A stretch of 64,000 bases of DNA from Eubacterium sp. UBA3279 (GCA_002361775.1 DETV01000048.1:1-64000), one strand, 5' to 3'; shown: positions 42,589 to 52,667, counted from the stretch's first letter. Numbers and translations: made by a program. The notes: generated by a model not told the origin, from the letters alone.

Positions 42589-43545
42589 TTAATAAAAATG
42601 CTGGTTTCCAATCTGAATTCCTCTTCCGCTTCCACTGTTAAAGTAAAGCGCTCCTCCAATAGGATTGGAACCATTCAAAGCTTCCTGAGCTGCCTGATAA
42701 CAGTCGCTTCTTGCGCCCTGGCTTAATACAGAAGCTAAAATACCGCTGGCTACCGGCGAAAACTGTCCGCTCTGGTAAACCACATCCGTAATCGTATTCG
42801 GGAATCTTCCGTCTCTTACACGATTCATGATTACTGCTCCTACAGCAACCTTTCCTGTATGACTTTCTCCTCCTGCTTCGCACTGAATGATCGCAGCCAG
42901 AAGATCCATTTCACCGCTTCCTGCATTTACAACTGCGCCTGTTGCCTGCTGCTCCTTATATTCCTCCATCGTAATGGCGGTTGCTTCCCCTATTTCAATA
43001 TATTCTGCCGCCACATACGCTTCATTGTTTCCGTGATGAATCCGATACCAGTCTCCCTCCTGGCTGAGGATTTCTACAGTACTTCCTTTCTTTTTGGAAC
43101 CAATCTGATTTCCCTCCAGAGAAGGAGTATTTCTTACCCGAAGAGAACTTGCCGTTACGGTTCCCTGATTACCGTACGTTTCTTCGTAAATATTTTTAGC
43201 TTCTTCAGCAAAAGCCAACAATTCTGTTTTCACGTAACCTTCTACTTCGCCGGAAGAAACTTTTGTCCATTCTCCTTCCTGCTCTACAACTTCTGCTGCC
43301 GCTCCCTTAGGCATAACTCCGGTTTTCTCCGAATCTTCAGAAGCTTCTTCTCTAACATTTGCATAGGTATTAACATTTGCCGCTGCCCTGGTCTCCCAGG
43401 CGCTTGCTTCCAGAACGGAATCAGCAGAATTATCATTCGTAATTTCTGTGGATGTTTCATCTGCCCGTACCAGTGTTCCTGTACCTGCTGATATTGCCAA
43501 CACGCCTCCCAGGATACCTGCTACTTTCCAAGTTCTATTTTTCAT
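42589..43545 (-). CDS. Secreted cell wall hydrolase with SH3 domains (SleB-like)
   Basis: The 318-aa protein has a signal peptide (about 1-28, ending VRADE), two SH3b domains (about 55-110: YANVREEASEDSEKTGVMPKG, and 130-180: LRVRNTPSLEGNQIGSKKKG) and a C-terminal hydrolase_2/SleB domain (about 210-318) with the catalytic Glu in IIQCEAGGESHTGKVAVGAVIMNRV. Relatives include spore cortex-lytic enzymes and vegetative lytic transglycosylases. A strong promoter with an operator array lies upstream. The strong AGGAGG precedes the ATG. Confidence 0.93.
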   Translation of the reverse strand: MKNRTWKVAGILGGVLAISAGTGTLVRADETSTEITNDNSADSVLEASAWETRAAANVNTYANVREEASEDSEKTGVMPKGAAAEVVEQEGEWTKVSSGEVEGYVKTELLAFAEEAKNIYEETYGNQGTVTASSLRVRNTPSLEGNQIGSKKKGSTVEILSQEGDWYRIHHGNNEAYVAAEYIEIGEATAITMEEYKEQQATGAVVNAGSGEMDLLAAIIQCEAGGESHTGKVAVGAVIMNRVRDGRFPNTITDVVYQSGQFSPVASGILASVLSQGARSDCYQAAQEALNGSNPIGGALYFNSGSGRGIQIGNQHFY

Positions 43546-43570
43546 GACTACCTCCTAACATTTTCGTTCT

Positions 43571-43642
43571 CGTTACGATTTGTTACATAATTGTTAAATT
43601 ATGTTACGAATGCATTGTAACAGAATTACGTTTCCCTGTCAA
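43571..43642 (-). promoter_or_regulatory. Promoter of the wall hydrolase with a WalR-like box array
   Basis: The minus-strand promoter has TTGACA (43637..43642) and TACAAT (43614..43619), 17 nt apart. Between the -10 and the gene the plus strand carries CGTTAC, TGTTAC, TGTTAA, TGTTAC and TGTAAC at 43571, 43581, 43592, 43602 and 43616. TGTTAC-N5-TGTTAA matches the WalR (YycF) consensus exactly. The boxes lie downstream of the -10, a repressing position if WalR binds. Confidence 0.7.
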
Positions 43643-43762
43643 CAAATACTTTTCGCCAAAAAATCTCAAAATAAAACTGTTTTTATTTTATGTAAACTAA
43701 ATTGCAAACTGCCATAATACCTATGCTTTCCCGGGTAAAGCCTTTTTTCTTACATTTTTTTC

Positions 43763-43792
43763 AAAAAAAGAAGCCATCACCTGGATAGCTCC
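43763..43792 (-). terminator. Terminator of the polysaccharide deacetylase gene
   Basis: GAAGCCATC (43770..43778) pairs with GATAGCTCC (43784..43792) with one G-U pair and a small bulge. On the minus strand the stem is followed by seven T residues (43763..43769). It is 23 nt after the gene stop. Confidence 0.75.
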
Positions 43793-43815
43793 TTTTTGAG
43801 ATTCAAATATGAACT

Positions 43816-45303
43816 TTATAAAGAAGGTACATCTGTCCTCTTTGGATCCAGAATCTGTGTTGCATCAAATAAATCACTGGTTCTGTTCTTTTCTCCATGC
43901 ACATCATTCCACAGGCGATATCCATCCAGATTTCTTCTTCCCTGTCTCACATAATTGTCCCGTATCTGAAGGAAATACTGGGTGGAATCCACATTACAGT
44001 AGAAATGGTATCCCTGTCCTTTCAGGTACTGGAATTTTTCATTATCTCCACTATAATCATGCCAGTCGGATAAATCCTGACCATGGGCAAAAATAATTGT
44101 ATCGGTAGCTCCCACCAGAGGTTCTACATAGCTTTTCCACTTGTCTGTATCTGTCTGGATTCTCTCTAAAGAAGCATCTCCGATTCGGATATGTCCCCAT
44201 GTATGGCTGGCAAATTCCCAACCATCCGCTTTGATGGCTTCAGCAACTTTTTTTGCTTCCTCACACTCCGTATCCCAATTAAAATCAGGATGAGCATCCA
44301 GCCATGCCTGCTGATCTGCTGTCAGATTTTCTTTCGTTTTATAGGCAATATCTGTACGATATCCCAAAATGCCGTTGTATCCGGTCAATGCGATCATTCC
44401 TTTTGCTCCTTTATAAGAAGCATCCGGATGTTCTGCAATAAACTGATCCAGTAATGGTACGCAGTCATATGCTCCCGTCACTGTTGTTCCATCTGCCTGC
44501 ACATATTCACAGGTTGGTTTTCCATTTTCATCCAGAACAACTTTGCTGGCAATTCCTCTTCCATCATAGCTGTGATAATAACTGAGGTCATCCAGAGACA
44601 TGACAAAAGCCTTTTTCCCCTGTGGAAGCTTCAGTTCTGTATTTGGTGTAAAATGCACTGTTCCATCTTCATCTGTTATCTGAATAACCAGATCTCTAAG
44701 ACGTACCAGCACATATCCGTTATCATACATGGCCTGGGTAATCTTATTGAATTCGTCCACTGTTGTCATCCACTGCTTAAATCCTGCAGATAAACTGTCG
44801 TCTCCGGCAAATCCCCGATCAGGATCCACCACCAGAGAGTGGTAGAAAATATGTGTGACTTCATTCATATTCACCGGCACGCAACTGTCTTTTGCCGCCT
44901 GATATTCTGCCACCTTCGCTGCAATCTCCGAATCTTCCGCTGCTCCCTCCAGACTGTTTAATTTTTCAATTGCCCCATCATAATCATAAGTGGCTGCCAG
45001 ATACGCCGCTTCTTCCATAGCTGCTGTTCTATCCGTTCCCGGCTGTGCTGCCGTATCCTCCGCCGGCTCTGTCTCCTCTTCCGGCGCTGCTTCCGGTGTC
45101 ACTTCCGGCGTTACCTCTGTCTGAATATCTTCTTTTTTATCAGATGACTGTGATTCCTGATCTTTTTTCAGAGTGCGTACCAGGAAAAACACACAGACTC
45201 CCAACACCACCAGCAAAAGCACCAGAACCACTGTCTTAATCATCAGGGTACGTTTTTTCTTTTTTTGTTTTAACTCTTTTTTACTGAGAGATTCCTTACC
45301 CAT
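43816..45303 (-). CDS. Membrane-anchored polysaccharide deacetylase-like protein
   Basis: The 495-aa protein has a basic N-terminus, one membrane helix (about 23-45) and a Thr/Glu/Pro-rich linker to about residue 100. The NodB-type domain follows, with the acidic FVMSLDDLSYYHSYD segment near 240 and the metal-binding HTWGH near 370. It should deacetylate wall or extracellular polysaccharide outside the cell. The substrate cannot be inferred. It is monocistronic. Confidence 0.88.
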   Translation of the reverse strand: MGKESLSKKELKQKKKKRTLMIKTVVLVLLLVVLGVCVFFLVRTLKKDQESQSSDKKEDIQTEVTPEVTPEAAPEEETEPAEDTAAQPGTDRTAAMEEAAYLAATYDYDGAIEKLNSLEGAAEDSEIAAKVAEYQAAKDSCVPVNMNEVTHIFYHSLVVDPDRGFAGDDSLSAGFKQWMTTVDEFNKITQAMYDNGYVLVRLRDLVIQITDEDGTVHFTPNTELKLPQGKKAFVMSLDDLSYYHSYDGRGIASKVVLDENGKPTCEYVQADGTTVTGAYDCVPLLDQFIAEHPDASYKGAKGMIALTGYNGILGYRTDIAYKTKENLTADQQAWLDAHPDFNWDTECEEAKKVAEAIKADGWEFASHTWGHIRIGDASLERIQTDTDKWKSYVEPLVGATDTIIFAHGQDLSDWHDYSGDNEKFQYLKGQGYHFYCNVDSTQYFLQIRDNYVRQGRRNLDGYRLWNDVHGEKNRTSDLFDATQILDPKRTDVPSL

Positions 45304-45396
45304 CCTTTATACTCCTTTCCTTAAACATCAAAATACATTTTTCTTCTATAGATTGTAGCAAATCCTTTCCGGAATGTCGACATCTTTCCCGGTTCT

Positions 45397-46188
45397 TTAT
45401 AATTTTGTAAGACTTCTCCTCTGCCGAAATGCTTCATACATAAGAACTGCTGCCGCCACTCCTGCATTCAGAGACTCCAACTGTCCTTCCATGGGAATTT
45501 TGATCCATTTTGACGCCATTTGCGACAAATGTTCCGACAGCCCATTTCCTTCATTTCCAATAAGAAATGCGCTTCCACCCCGATAATCTTCTTCGTCATA
45601 ATATTTTTTCCCCTGCAAATGAGCCGCATAAGAAATAATTCCCTGGGATGCAAACCACCCCATGGCTTCTTCGGTATCTTCTACGCATACGAAAGGCATC
45701 CGGTAAATTGAGCCCATTGTAGAACGTATCGTTTTGGGATTGTAAATATCCACACATTTTTTCGTCATAATAATACCGGTAACACCGGCTCCCTCCGCCG
45801 TACGAAAAATTGTTCCCACGTTTCCCGGATCCTGCAAATCTTCCAGCAAAAGAAAAAGAGGAGAGTCACTGAGATTTTTCCATTGTTCCAGGGTATGCTC
45901 CTGCTGCTTTACCACTGTAAGGATTCCCTGAGGAGTCAGTGTATCGCTCATCTGTGTAAAAACAGCATCTTTTACCACCTCATAAGAAATCCCCTGCAAT
46001 ATCTCCCGGTGGTCTTCTGTCTCCAGAAAGCTTTCCGCCACATACGTTTTCACCAGACGATCTTTGGGAGCTTCACTGAACATCTTCAACCCTTCCACCA
46101 GGAATACTCCCTGTTTTTTCCGTTCTCTGGACTTTTTATTTAACTGTATGATCTGCTTGACCTGCGAGTTCGAAGCACTGGTAATCAT
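45397..46188 (-). CDS. SpoU/TrmH family RNA methyltransferase
   Basis: The 263-aa SPOUT enzyme has an N-terminal substrate-binding domain (ITSASNSQVKQIIQLNKKSRERKKQGVFLVEG) and the three SpoU motifs DPGNVGTIFRTAEGAG, FLIGNEGNGL and IPMEGQLESLNAGVAAAVLMYE. It methylates a ribose in rRNA or tRNA. The frame is open upstream to 46326, but AAAGGCGG before the ATG at 46188 and the family start fix the shorter form. The likely target is 23S rRNA, but is unproven. Confidence 0.93.
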   Translation of the reverse strand: MITSASNSQVKQIIQLNKKSRERKKQGVFLVEGLKMFSEAPKDRLVKTYVAESFLETEDHREILQGISYEVVKDAVFTQMSDTLTPQGILTVVKQQEHTLEQWKNLSDSPLFLLLEDLQDPGNVGTIFRTAEGAGVTGIIMTKKCVDIYNPKTIRSTMGSIYRMPFVCVEDTEEAMGWFASQGIISYAAHLQGKKYYDEEDYRGGSAFLIGNEGNGLSEHLSQMASKWIKIPMEGQLESLNAGVAAAVLMYEAFRQRRSLTKL

Positions 46189-46250
46189 AGTATTTCCGCC
46201 TTTCTTATTTTCATTCTGTGTACTGTATACTCTGGATTTATGTCTGAGAT

Positions 46251-46286
46251 AAAAACAGCGGCATACCACATATCCGGCACACCGCT
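46251..46286 (-). terminator. Terminator of the dnaE-pfkA operon
   Basis: AGCGGCATACC (46257..46267) and GGCACACCGCT (46276..46286) form an 11-bp stem with three G-U pairs on the transcript. On the minus strand it is followed by GTTTTTATC. It lies 55 nt after the pfkA stop. Confidence 0.75.
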
Positions 46287-46340
46287 GACTGTTTTTCTGG
46301 GTAACTATTCTTTTGTTTCCAGGCAATTACAGCCCTGTCT

Positions 46341-47327
46341 TTATTTTTTGTAGTTTGCAGAAAGAGATTTTGCAACTTCATACTGATACTCCGGAATCTC
46401 TTTGTGCATAGCCAGAGCTTCATTGATATCGAAGTCCACGTATTCTCCGTTCTTATAACCTACTACTCTCTTTGTTTTTCCTGCCAGAAGCAGATCCACT
46501 GCATAAGCTCCCATAATAGAAGCATATACTCTGTCCTTACAAGTAGGGCTTCCACCACGCTGCATATGGCCAAGAATCGTTGCTCTTGTTTCAATACCTG
46601 TGGCAGCTTCAATTCTTTTTGCCATGCTTCCGGAATGTCCAATACCTTCCGCATTAATAATGATATGGTGTTTTTTGCCACGTTTTCTGTTATCAATAAT
46701 ATTGTTGATGATCTTCTGCTCATCATAATCATATTTTTCCGGAAGAAGAATATCTTCTGCTCCATTGGCAATACCACACCACAAAGCAATATATCCTGCA
46801 TTTCTTCCCATAACTTCAATGATACTACATCTTTCATGAGAAGTAGAAGTATCACGAACTTTGTCAATTGCTTCCATCGCAGTATTTACTGCTGTATCAA
46901 AACCAATTGTATATTCTGTACATGCAATATCCAGGTCAATTGTTCCCGGAACACCTACGGTGTTAATTCCCAGATTTGCCAGTTTCTGTGCTCCGGCAAA
47001 GGATCCGTCACCACCGATAACAACCAGACCGTCAATTCCATACTTTTTACAAATATCTGCTGCCTGCTTCTGACCTTCTTCGGTTCTCATCTCTGCGCAA
47101 CGTGCTGTATACAGAATCGTACCGCCACGTGATATCGTATCCGATACATCTCTTGCTGTCATGTCAATAATCTCTTCATTCAGCAGTCCATCATATCCTT
47201 TCTGGATACCTTTCATCTTCACGCCTTTAATCAGACCCCGGCGAACAACCGCACGGATTGCAGCATTCATGCCCGGAGCATCTCCTCCACTTGTCAATAC
47301 ACCAATGGTCTTGATTTCCTTAGCCAT
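46341..47327 (-). CDS. pfkA: ATP-dependent 6-phosphofructokinase
   Basis: The 328-aa glycolytic enzyme phosphorylates fructose 6-phosphate. It shows TSGGDAPGMNAAIR at the N-terminus, the ATP-binding GGDGSFAGA near 103 and the catalytic PGTIDLDIACTEYTIGFDTA near 125, with MGRNAGYIAL near 170. The PGTIDxD form is the usual ATP-dependent version. The start at 47327 follows GGAGG; the frame opens five codons earlier. It is 62 nt downstream of dnaE, the usual Firmicutes order. Confidence 0.97.
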   Translation of the reverse strand: MAKEIKTIGVLTSGGDAPGMNAAIRAVVRRGLIKGVKMKGIQKGYDGLLNEEIIDMTARDVSDTISRGGTILYTARCAEMRTEEGQKQAADICKKYGIDGLVVIGGDGSFAGAQKLANLGINTVGVPGTIDLDIACTEYTIGFDTAVNTAMEAIDKVRDTSTSHERCSIIEVMGRNAGYIALWCGIANGAEDILLPEKYDYDEQKIINNIIDNRKRGKKHHIIINAEGIGHSGSMAKRIEAATGIETRATILGHMQRGGSPTCKDRVYASIMGAYAVDLLLAGKTKRVVGYKNGEYVDFDINEALAMHKEIPEYQYEVAKSLSANYKK

Positions 47328-47388
47328 AACCTTTCCCTCCATGTTGTTTATCTAAATTCAAATCACTTGTCATATTATCGTTCTTATT

Positions 47389-50300
47389 TTAATGCATCTT
47401 GCTCTGTTTTTCAATACTCTTTTCTACAACTTTCACGTTTTCTGTGCCGTATTCTCTCGTCAACATTTCCACAAGACTGTTATTGATCAGCACACTCCTG
47501 GATGCAGGAAGCCGTTTCATCATTCTTTCCTTCTTCAAAAACACCACCACCTGATCATTTCCGTCAGAATTGGCAAGAAGTTCATAGAGATGATGAACCT
47601 GCTGTTCATACTCTGTTTTTCCTTCAAATTGTACCCAGATTTCTTTCGGAATCGACTCAAAAGAAGATATCTTTTCGCAGATCAGCTTGCTGGGTTTATC
47701 ATCTTCCGCCGACACTCTTCCCTGGATAAATACCTTTGCATCCACTTCCATCATATGGGCATTTTTCTCATAATCCCTTGGAAATACTACTATTTCCATT
47801 GTTCCCACCAGATCTTCCAGTGTAAGAAAAGCCATAATCTTGTTATTTCTTGTATACTTGATGGTCTTTTCTGTGATCATTCCTCCCACGATCTGTTTTG
47901 ATCCATCCAGCACATGAGGCTGCCCCGTTTCTTCATCCGGGTAAAAATCGGAAGTAACCGCCGATATATTTTTTCTCCAGCTCTGTTCATATTCTTCCAG
48001 AGGATGTCCGCTGATATACACTCCCAGAACTTCTTTTTCGAAGGCCAGTTTTGTTTCTCTTGAATATTCTCCCACATCCGGCAATTTTATCTCAAAGCTT
48101 TTTCTTTCTTCCTCTCCCATAATATCAAACAGGCTCATCTGGCCACTCATGGAAGACTTTTTCTCCTGGTTTACAGAATCCAGAATCTGAATATAAATCA
48201 TCATAAACTGTTTTCTTGTTCCTCCCAGACCGTCAAAAGCTCCTGATTTAATAAAATTCTCTATGGTTCTTTTATTCACTTCTTTTCCCGTTAAGCGCTG
48301 ACAAAAATCCTTCAGGGATATAAAATCACCGGCCAGTTCTCTCTCTGCCACAATAGCATCCATCACCGGTTTTCCAATACCTTTTACCGCTGACAACCCA
48401 TAGCGGATACCGCCTTCTTCTACAGAAAAATTTCCCACACTTCTATTAATATCCGGAGGGAGGATTTTAATTCCCATCTGTCGGCAGGTAAGGATATATT
48501 CAGAAACTTTTGAAGGATTTTCTATACAGGACGTCATAAGCGCCGCCATAAATTCCACCGGATAATAATACTTCAGCCATGCCGTCTGATAAGATACCAC
48601 CGCATATGCCGCCGCATGAGATTTATTAAAAGCATATTTGGCAAAATCTGTCATATCATCGTAAATTTTATTGGCCACTTTCTCTTCAATTCCTCTGGAA
48701 ATACAGCCGGGAACCCCTTCATCCGGATTACCGTACACAAAGTTCTGTCTTTCTTTTGCCATTACCGCCGCTTTTTTCTTTGACATGGCGCGGCGCACCA
48801 GATCGCTTCGTCCCAGCGTATATCCCGCCAGATCACGCACGATCTGCATTACCTGCTCCTGATAGACGATACATCCGTAGGTAGGCTCCAAAATCGGCTC
48901 CAACTGGGGACAATCATACGTAATCTCTTCCGGATGGTTTTTTCCTTTGATATACTGGGGGATAAAGTCCATCGGACCTGGACGATACAAAGAAATACCT
49001 GCAATAATATCTTCCAGACTCTGAGGTTTTAATTCTTTCATAAAGTTCTTCATCCCGGCGCTTTCCAACTGAAACACACCTTCACATTTTCCACTGCCGA
49101 TCATCCGCAGCACTGCCGGATCATTATAGTCAATCTTATCCATATCCAGCGCTGTTCCCGTACTTCTCTCCACCAGCTTCACTGCATTTTGAATCACCGT
49201 CAACGTACGAAGTCCCAGAAAATCCATTTTCAGCAGTCCCAGTTCTTCCAGTGTAGTCATGGTAAACTGGGTGGTAATAGAACCGTCCGAAGCTCTGGAT
49301 AAGGGCACATACTCATCCACATCTTTCTGACTGATCACCACTCCCGCCGCGTGCATAGACGTATGCCGGGGAAGTCCCTCCAGACGTCTGGACATATCGA
49401 TCAAATATTTAATCTGCGAATCTTCCTCGTATTTTTTCTTTAATTCCGGATTCATATCCAGCGCTTTATTTATGGTAATATTCAGTTCATTGGGAATCAT
49501 TTTCGCAATGGTGTCCACCTGGGCATAAGGTAGATCCAACACTCTTCCCACATCTCGGATCACACCTCTGGCAGCCAGTGTTCCAAAAGTTACAATCTGC
49601 ACCACCCGGTCTTTTCCATACTTTCTCACCACGTAATCAATAACTTCCTGTCTTCTTTCAAAACAGAAATCAATATCGATATCCGGCATGGATACACGTT
49701 CCGGATTAAGAAAACGCTCAAAAAGAAGTTGGTAACGAATCGGATCCAATTTGGTAATTCCCAGCGTATATGCCACCAGACTTCCCGCTGCAGAACCTCG
49801 TCCCGGTCCTACCATAATTTCGTGATCTCTGGCATATTTGATAAAATCCCACACAATAAGGAAATAATCCACATATCCCATCGTTTGGATCGTATCCAAT
49901 TCATATTTTAATCGCTCCCGCAATTCCTCTGTTACAGGATGGTATCTTTCTTCCAGCCCTTCATAACAAAGCTTATTCAGATATTCCCAGGATGTATAAC
50001 CTTCAGGAACATCAAATTTGGGAAGTTTCGTCACTCCAAACTCTATATCCACATGACACCGATCTGCAATTTTCTGAGTATTTTCCAGCGCTTCCGGCGC
50101 ATAAGGGAACAGTTGAGCCATTTCCTGGGGGGACTTTACATAATACTGCCCCCCTTCATATCTCATTCTGTCCTCATCTTCCACTTTCTTTCCGGTCTGA
50201 ATACACAACAAAATATCATGAGCCGCCGCATCCTCAGCATAAGTATAATGTATGTCATTGGTGCAGACCAAACCAATTCCCGTCTCCCGGTTCATACGGA

Positions 50301-50877
50301 TCAACTGCTGGTTCACCATCTGCTGTTGGGGAATTCCATGGTCCTGAAGTTCCAGAAAGAAATTATTCTTTCCGAAAATTTCTTCATATTTTAATGCTGC
50401 CCGTTTTCCTTCCTCATAAAGACCTTTCGAAAGATACCGAGCCACTTCCCCTGCCAGACAGGCGCTAAGCGCAATTACCCCTTCGTGATATTTTTTCAGC
50501 ACATCTATGTCTACTCTCGGCTTATAATAATAGCCTTCCACAAAACCTGCCGAAACAATTTTCATCAGGTTACTATATCCCTGATTATTTTCTGCCAGAA
50601 GTACCAGATGATAATATCTGTCCTCTCCGGTCTGAGTCTCTTTATCAAACCGGGAACCAGGCGCCACGTAGACCTCACACCCCAGAATGGGATTGATCTC
50701 CGCTTCTTTTGCAGCGCGGTAAAAATCAATAACCCCAAACATAACTCCATGGTCTGTGATTGCAGCGCTGTTCATCCCTAATTCTTTCACTCTGGCCACA
50801 TATTCTTTAATTTTATTGGAACCATCCAAAAGGCTGTATTCCGTATGCACATGTAAATGAGAAAAATTCACTTTCAC
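47389..50877 (-). CDS. dnaE: DNA polymerase III alpha subunit (DnaE)
   Basis: The 1162-aa replicative polymerase has an N-terminal PHP domain (HLHVHTEYSLLDGSNKIKEY), the polymerase core with GPGRGSAAGSLVAY near 355 and the catalytic acidic triplet region MPDIDIDFCFERR near 395. The helix-hairpin-helix and OB domains lie in the C-terminal part. It lacks a built-in exonuclease as in DnaE1/DnaE3 types. The annotated start is a GTG at 50877 almost touching its AGAGGT; a GTG two codons in (50871) has better spacing and may be the true start. Confidence 0.96.
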   Translation of the reverse strand: MKVNFSHLHVHTEYSLLDGSNKIKEYVARVKELGMNSAAITDHGVMFGVIDFYRAAKEAEINPILGCEVYVAPGSRFDKETQTGEDRYYHLVLLAENNQGYSNLMKIVSAGFVEGYYYKPRVDIDVLKKYHEGVIALSACLAGEVARYLSKGLYEEGKRAALKYEEIFGKNNFFLELQDHGIPQQQMVNQQLIRMNRETGIGLVCTNDIHYTYAEDAAAHDILLCIQTGKKVEDEDRMRYEGGQYYVKSPQEMAQLFPYAPEALENTQKIADRCHVDIEFGVTKLPKFDVPEGYTSWEYLNKLCYEGLEERYHPVTEELRERLKYELDTIQTMGYVDYFLIVWDFIKYARDHEIMVGPGRGSAAGSLVAYTLGITKLDPIRYQLLFERFLNPERVSMPDIDIDFCFERRQEVIDYVVRKYGKDRVVQIVTFGTLAARGVIRDVGRVLDLPYAQVDTIAKMIPNELNITINKALDMNPELKKKYEEDSQIKYLIDMSRRLEGLPRHTSMHAAGVVISQKDVDEYVPLSRASDGSITTQFTMTTLEELGLLKMDFLGLRTLTVIQNAVKLVERSTGTALDMDKIDYNDPAVLRMIGSGKCEGVFQLESAGMKNFMKELKPQSLEDIIAGISLYRPGPMDFIPQYIKGKNHPEEITYDCPQLEPILEPTYGCIVYQEQVMQIVRDLAGYTLGRSDLVRRAMSKKKAAVMAKERQNFVYGNPDEGVPGCISRGIEEKVANKIYDDMTDFAKYAFNKSHAAAYAVVSYQTAWLKYYYPVEFMAALMTSCIENPSKVSEYILTCRQMGIKILPPDINRSVGNFSVEEGGIRYGLSAVKGIGKPVMDAIVAERELAGDFISLKDFCQRLTGKEVNKRTIENFIKSGAFDGLGGTRKQFMMIYIQILDSVNQEKKSSMSGQMSLFDIMGEEERKSFEIKLPDVGEYSRETKLAFEKEVLGVYISGHPLEEYEQSWRKNISAVTSDFYPDEETGQPHVLDGSKQIVGGMITEKTIKYTRNNKIMAFLTLEDLVGTMEIVVFPRDYEKNAHMMEVDAKVFIQGRVSAEDDKPSKLICEKISSFESIPKEIWVQFEGKTEYEQQVHHLYELLANSDGNDQVVVFLKKERMMKRLPASRSVLINNSLVEMLTREYGTENVKVVEKSIEKQSKMH

Positions 50878-50995
50878 ACCTCTTAATCTCAGACATAAAA
50901 AAGCTGCCTTTCAAAAACATCCACGGGAATTCCCTCTTCCAGACACTATCTGCAATAAGGAAATCCCCCCTGAGAATGTTCTATTCCGACAGCCT

Positions 50996-51592
50996 TTATC
51001 TTTCTACTTCAGTTTTTTTAGCTAAAACATTCAGCCACTGTCCGTCCGTTTTTCCTGAACGGGCATCCTGGGTTGTCCAAATATTGATCAGCTCCAGTTC
51101 CGGAAATTCTTCCATCAATCCGCTCAGCTCTTTTTTCGAGTAATCCCGAAAATAACGTCCGTTATATATTCCATCCCGATTTCCCTTATGCACGGAGAAA
51201 TACAGAATGCCATCCGTCTTCAGTGCAAGCACCAGTTTTTTCATCACATCCCGCATCTCTTCATCTGTAAGATGCACCAGAGACGCACAGGCCCAGATTC
51301 CATCAAAAACATTATCGAATTCCATCTCTTCATATGTCATCTGAAGCACTTCCTGATCCGTGTTCACCTCTGCCAGTTTACACATCTCCTCAGATCCATC
51401 CATGGCAGTGACATAGAAGCCTCTTTCTTCTAATGTAATTGTATCTCTTCCTGAACCGCACCCCAGATCCAGCACTTCTGCATTTTCCGGTAACAGTTCC
51501 ATAAATGGCTCTATAACCTCAGTCATATCCACATCTACTGTTTCTTCATAATACGGTACCGCATATCGGTTATAATAGTCTATCGAGTCCAA
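50996..51592 (-). CDS. Class I SAM-dependent methyltransferase
   Basis: The 198-aa protein has motif I VLDLGCGSGRDTITL near residue 40, the acidic YVTAMDGSEEM near 64 and GIWACASLVHL near 100, a small Methyltransf_11/25-type enzyme. The substrate is not known. The start is a TTG after AAAGGAGG, an unusual but well-placed start. No terminator is obvious before dnaE, so read-through into dnaE is possible. Confidence 0.88.
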   Translation of the reverse strand: MDSIDYYNRYAVPYYEETVDVDMTEVIEPFMELLPENAEVLDLGCGSGRDTITLEERGFYVTAMDGSEEMCKLAEVNTDQEVLQMTYEEMEFDNVFDGIWACASLVHLTDEEMRDVMKKLVLALKTDGILYFSVHKGNRDGIYNGRYFRDYSKKELSGLMEEFPELELINIWTTQDARSGKTDGQWLNVLAKKTEVER

Positions 51593-51710
51593 CGAAAATC
51601 CTCCTTTTATTTTTCACGATGCCAGGATCAAAAGGCCATAAATCACATTGTGCTTGCAGATAAATAGTCTTATACTTTTATGACCAACCCCTCACGGCAA
51701 TATCAAATTT

Positions 51711-51739
51711 AGTATAGCAATAATATCAAAAAAAATCAA
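51711..51739 (-). promoter_or_regulatory. Sigma-A promoter of the methyltransferase gene
   Basis: On the minus strand TTGATT (51734..51739) and TATACT (51711..51716) are spaced by 17 nt. It lies 119 nt before the TTG start codon. It immediately follows the CvfB-like gene, which ends at 51745. Confidence 0.65.
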
Positions 51740-51744
51740 CATTT

Positions 51745-52584
51745 CTACAGTCGGAAAATCCTTTTATCTTTAATCTCCACCTTTTTGTCTTTTAAGAGAT
51801 GGCCTACTGCCCGCTTAAAAGCAGCCTTACTCAATCCAAATTCTCTTCTTATCACTTCCGGAGAAACCTTATCATCAAAAGGAAGTACCCCGGCAAATTC
51901 GTCCAGCACTTTCATTATCAGTTCTGCATCATCATCAATCTGTTCATAGGCCTTTTTTCTCGGTGACAGATTCAGCTTGCCGTCTTCTCTCACACTGGTA
52001 ACACGGCATCGCAACTGTTCTCCCGGACGATAATCCCCCTGTGCTTCTTTCTTTGGTATCAGACCGGAATACTGATCATCCACCGCCACAAATACTCCGA
52101 AATTATCGCTGACTTCGTATACCCGTCCTTCCACTTCATCTCCCAGTACATACGGGGAATTCTGTTTCAGATAAGGATATACTTTCATAGTAGCGCAAAG
52201 ACGGGAACTTTTGTCAATATAAAGCCCTACAAGCACCTGCTGTCCTGCCTGAACCCGTCTTGTCTGTTCTCTGAAGGGAAGAAGCAGATCTTTTTCCAGT
52301 CCCCAGTTCAAAAATGCGCCGATTTTCCCCACTTCTGCCACCGTAAGAACAGCCGTCTGGTGTAAGGTAATAAGCGGCACTCTGGTAGTGGCAATCATTC
52401 TGTCAGCAGAATCTTTGTAAATAAACACTTCCAGGCGATCTCCCATTCCTGTTCCTTCCGGTACCTGTTTTCCCGGAAGCAGTACCTTTTCTTTTTCACT
52501 ATTTTCGCCTTCTTCTCCCAGATACACTCCAAATTCTACTTTTTTCACTACCTGAAGTGTCTGTCTTTTCCCCAATTCAATCAT
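51745..52584 (-). CDS. S1-like RNA-binding protein (CvfB family)
   Basis: The 279-aa protein consists of three S1-like beta-barrel domains (about 1-65, 68-130 and 140-205: VYEVSDNFGVFVAVDDQYSGLIPKKE) and a C-terminal winged helix (about 215-279: VIRREFGLSKAAFKRAVGHLLKDKKVEIKD). This is the CvfB/YitL architecture linked to RNA turnover or virulence gene control in Gram-positive bacteria. It is monocistronic or shares a transcript with the thioesterase gene upstream, 83 nt away. Confidence 0.92.
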   Translation of the reverse strand: MIELGKRQTLQVVKKVEFGVYLGEEGENSEKEKVLLPGKQVPEGTGMGDRLEVFIYKDSADRMIATTRVPLITLHQTAVLTVAEVGKIGAFLNWGLEKDLLLPFREQTRRVQAGQQVLVGLYIDKSSRLCATMKVYPYLKQNSPYVLGDEVEGRVYEVSDNFGVFVAVDDQYSGLIPKKEAQGDYRPGEQLRCRVTSVREDGKLNLSPRKKAYEQIDDDAELIMKVLDEFAGVLPFDDKVSPEVIRREFGLSKAAFKRAVGHLLKDKKVEIKDKRIFRL

Positions 52585-52667
52585 GCAATTTTCTCCTTTT
52601 CTTATCTAAACCTTCGCACATTTCAAATACGTTCTGGCGGATACCTAAACAACATACCGCTAACTAC

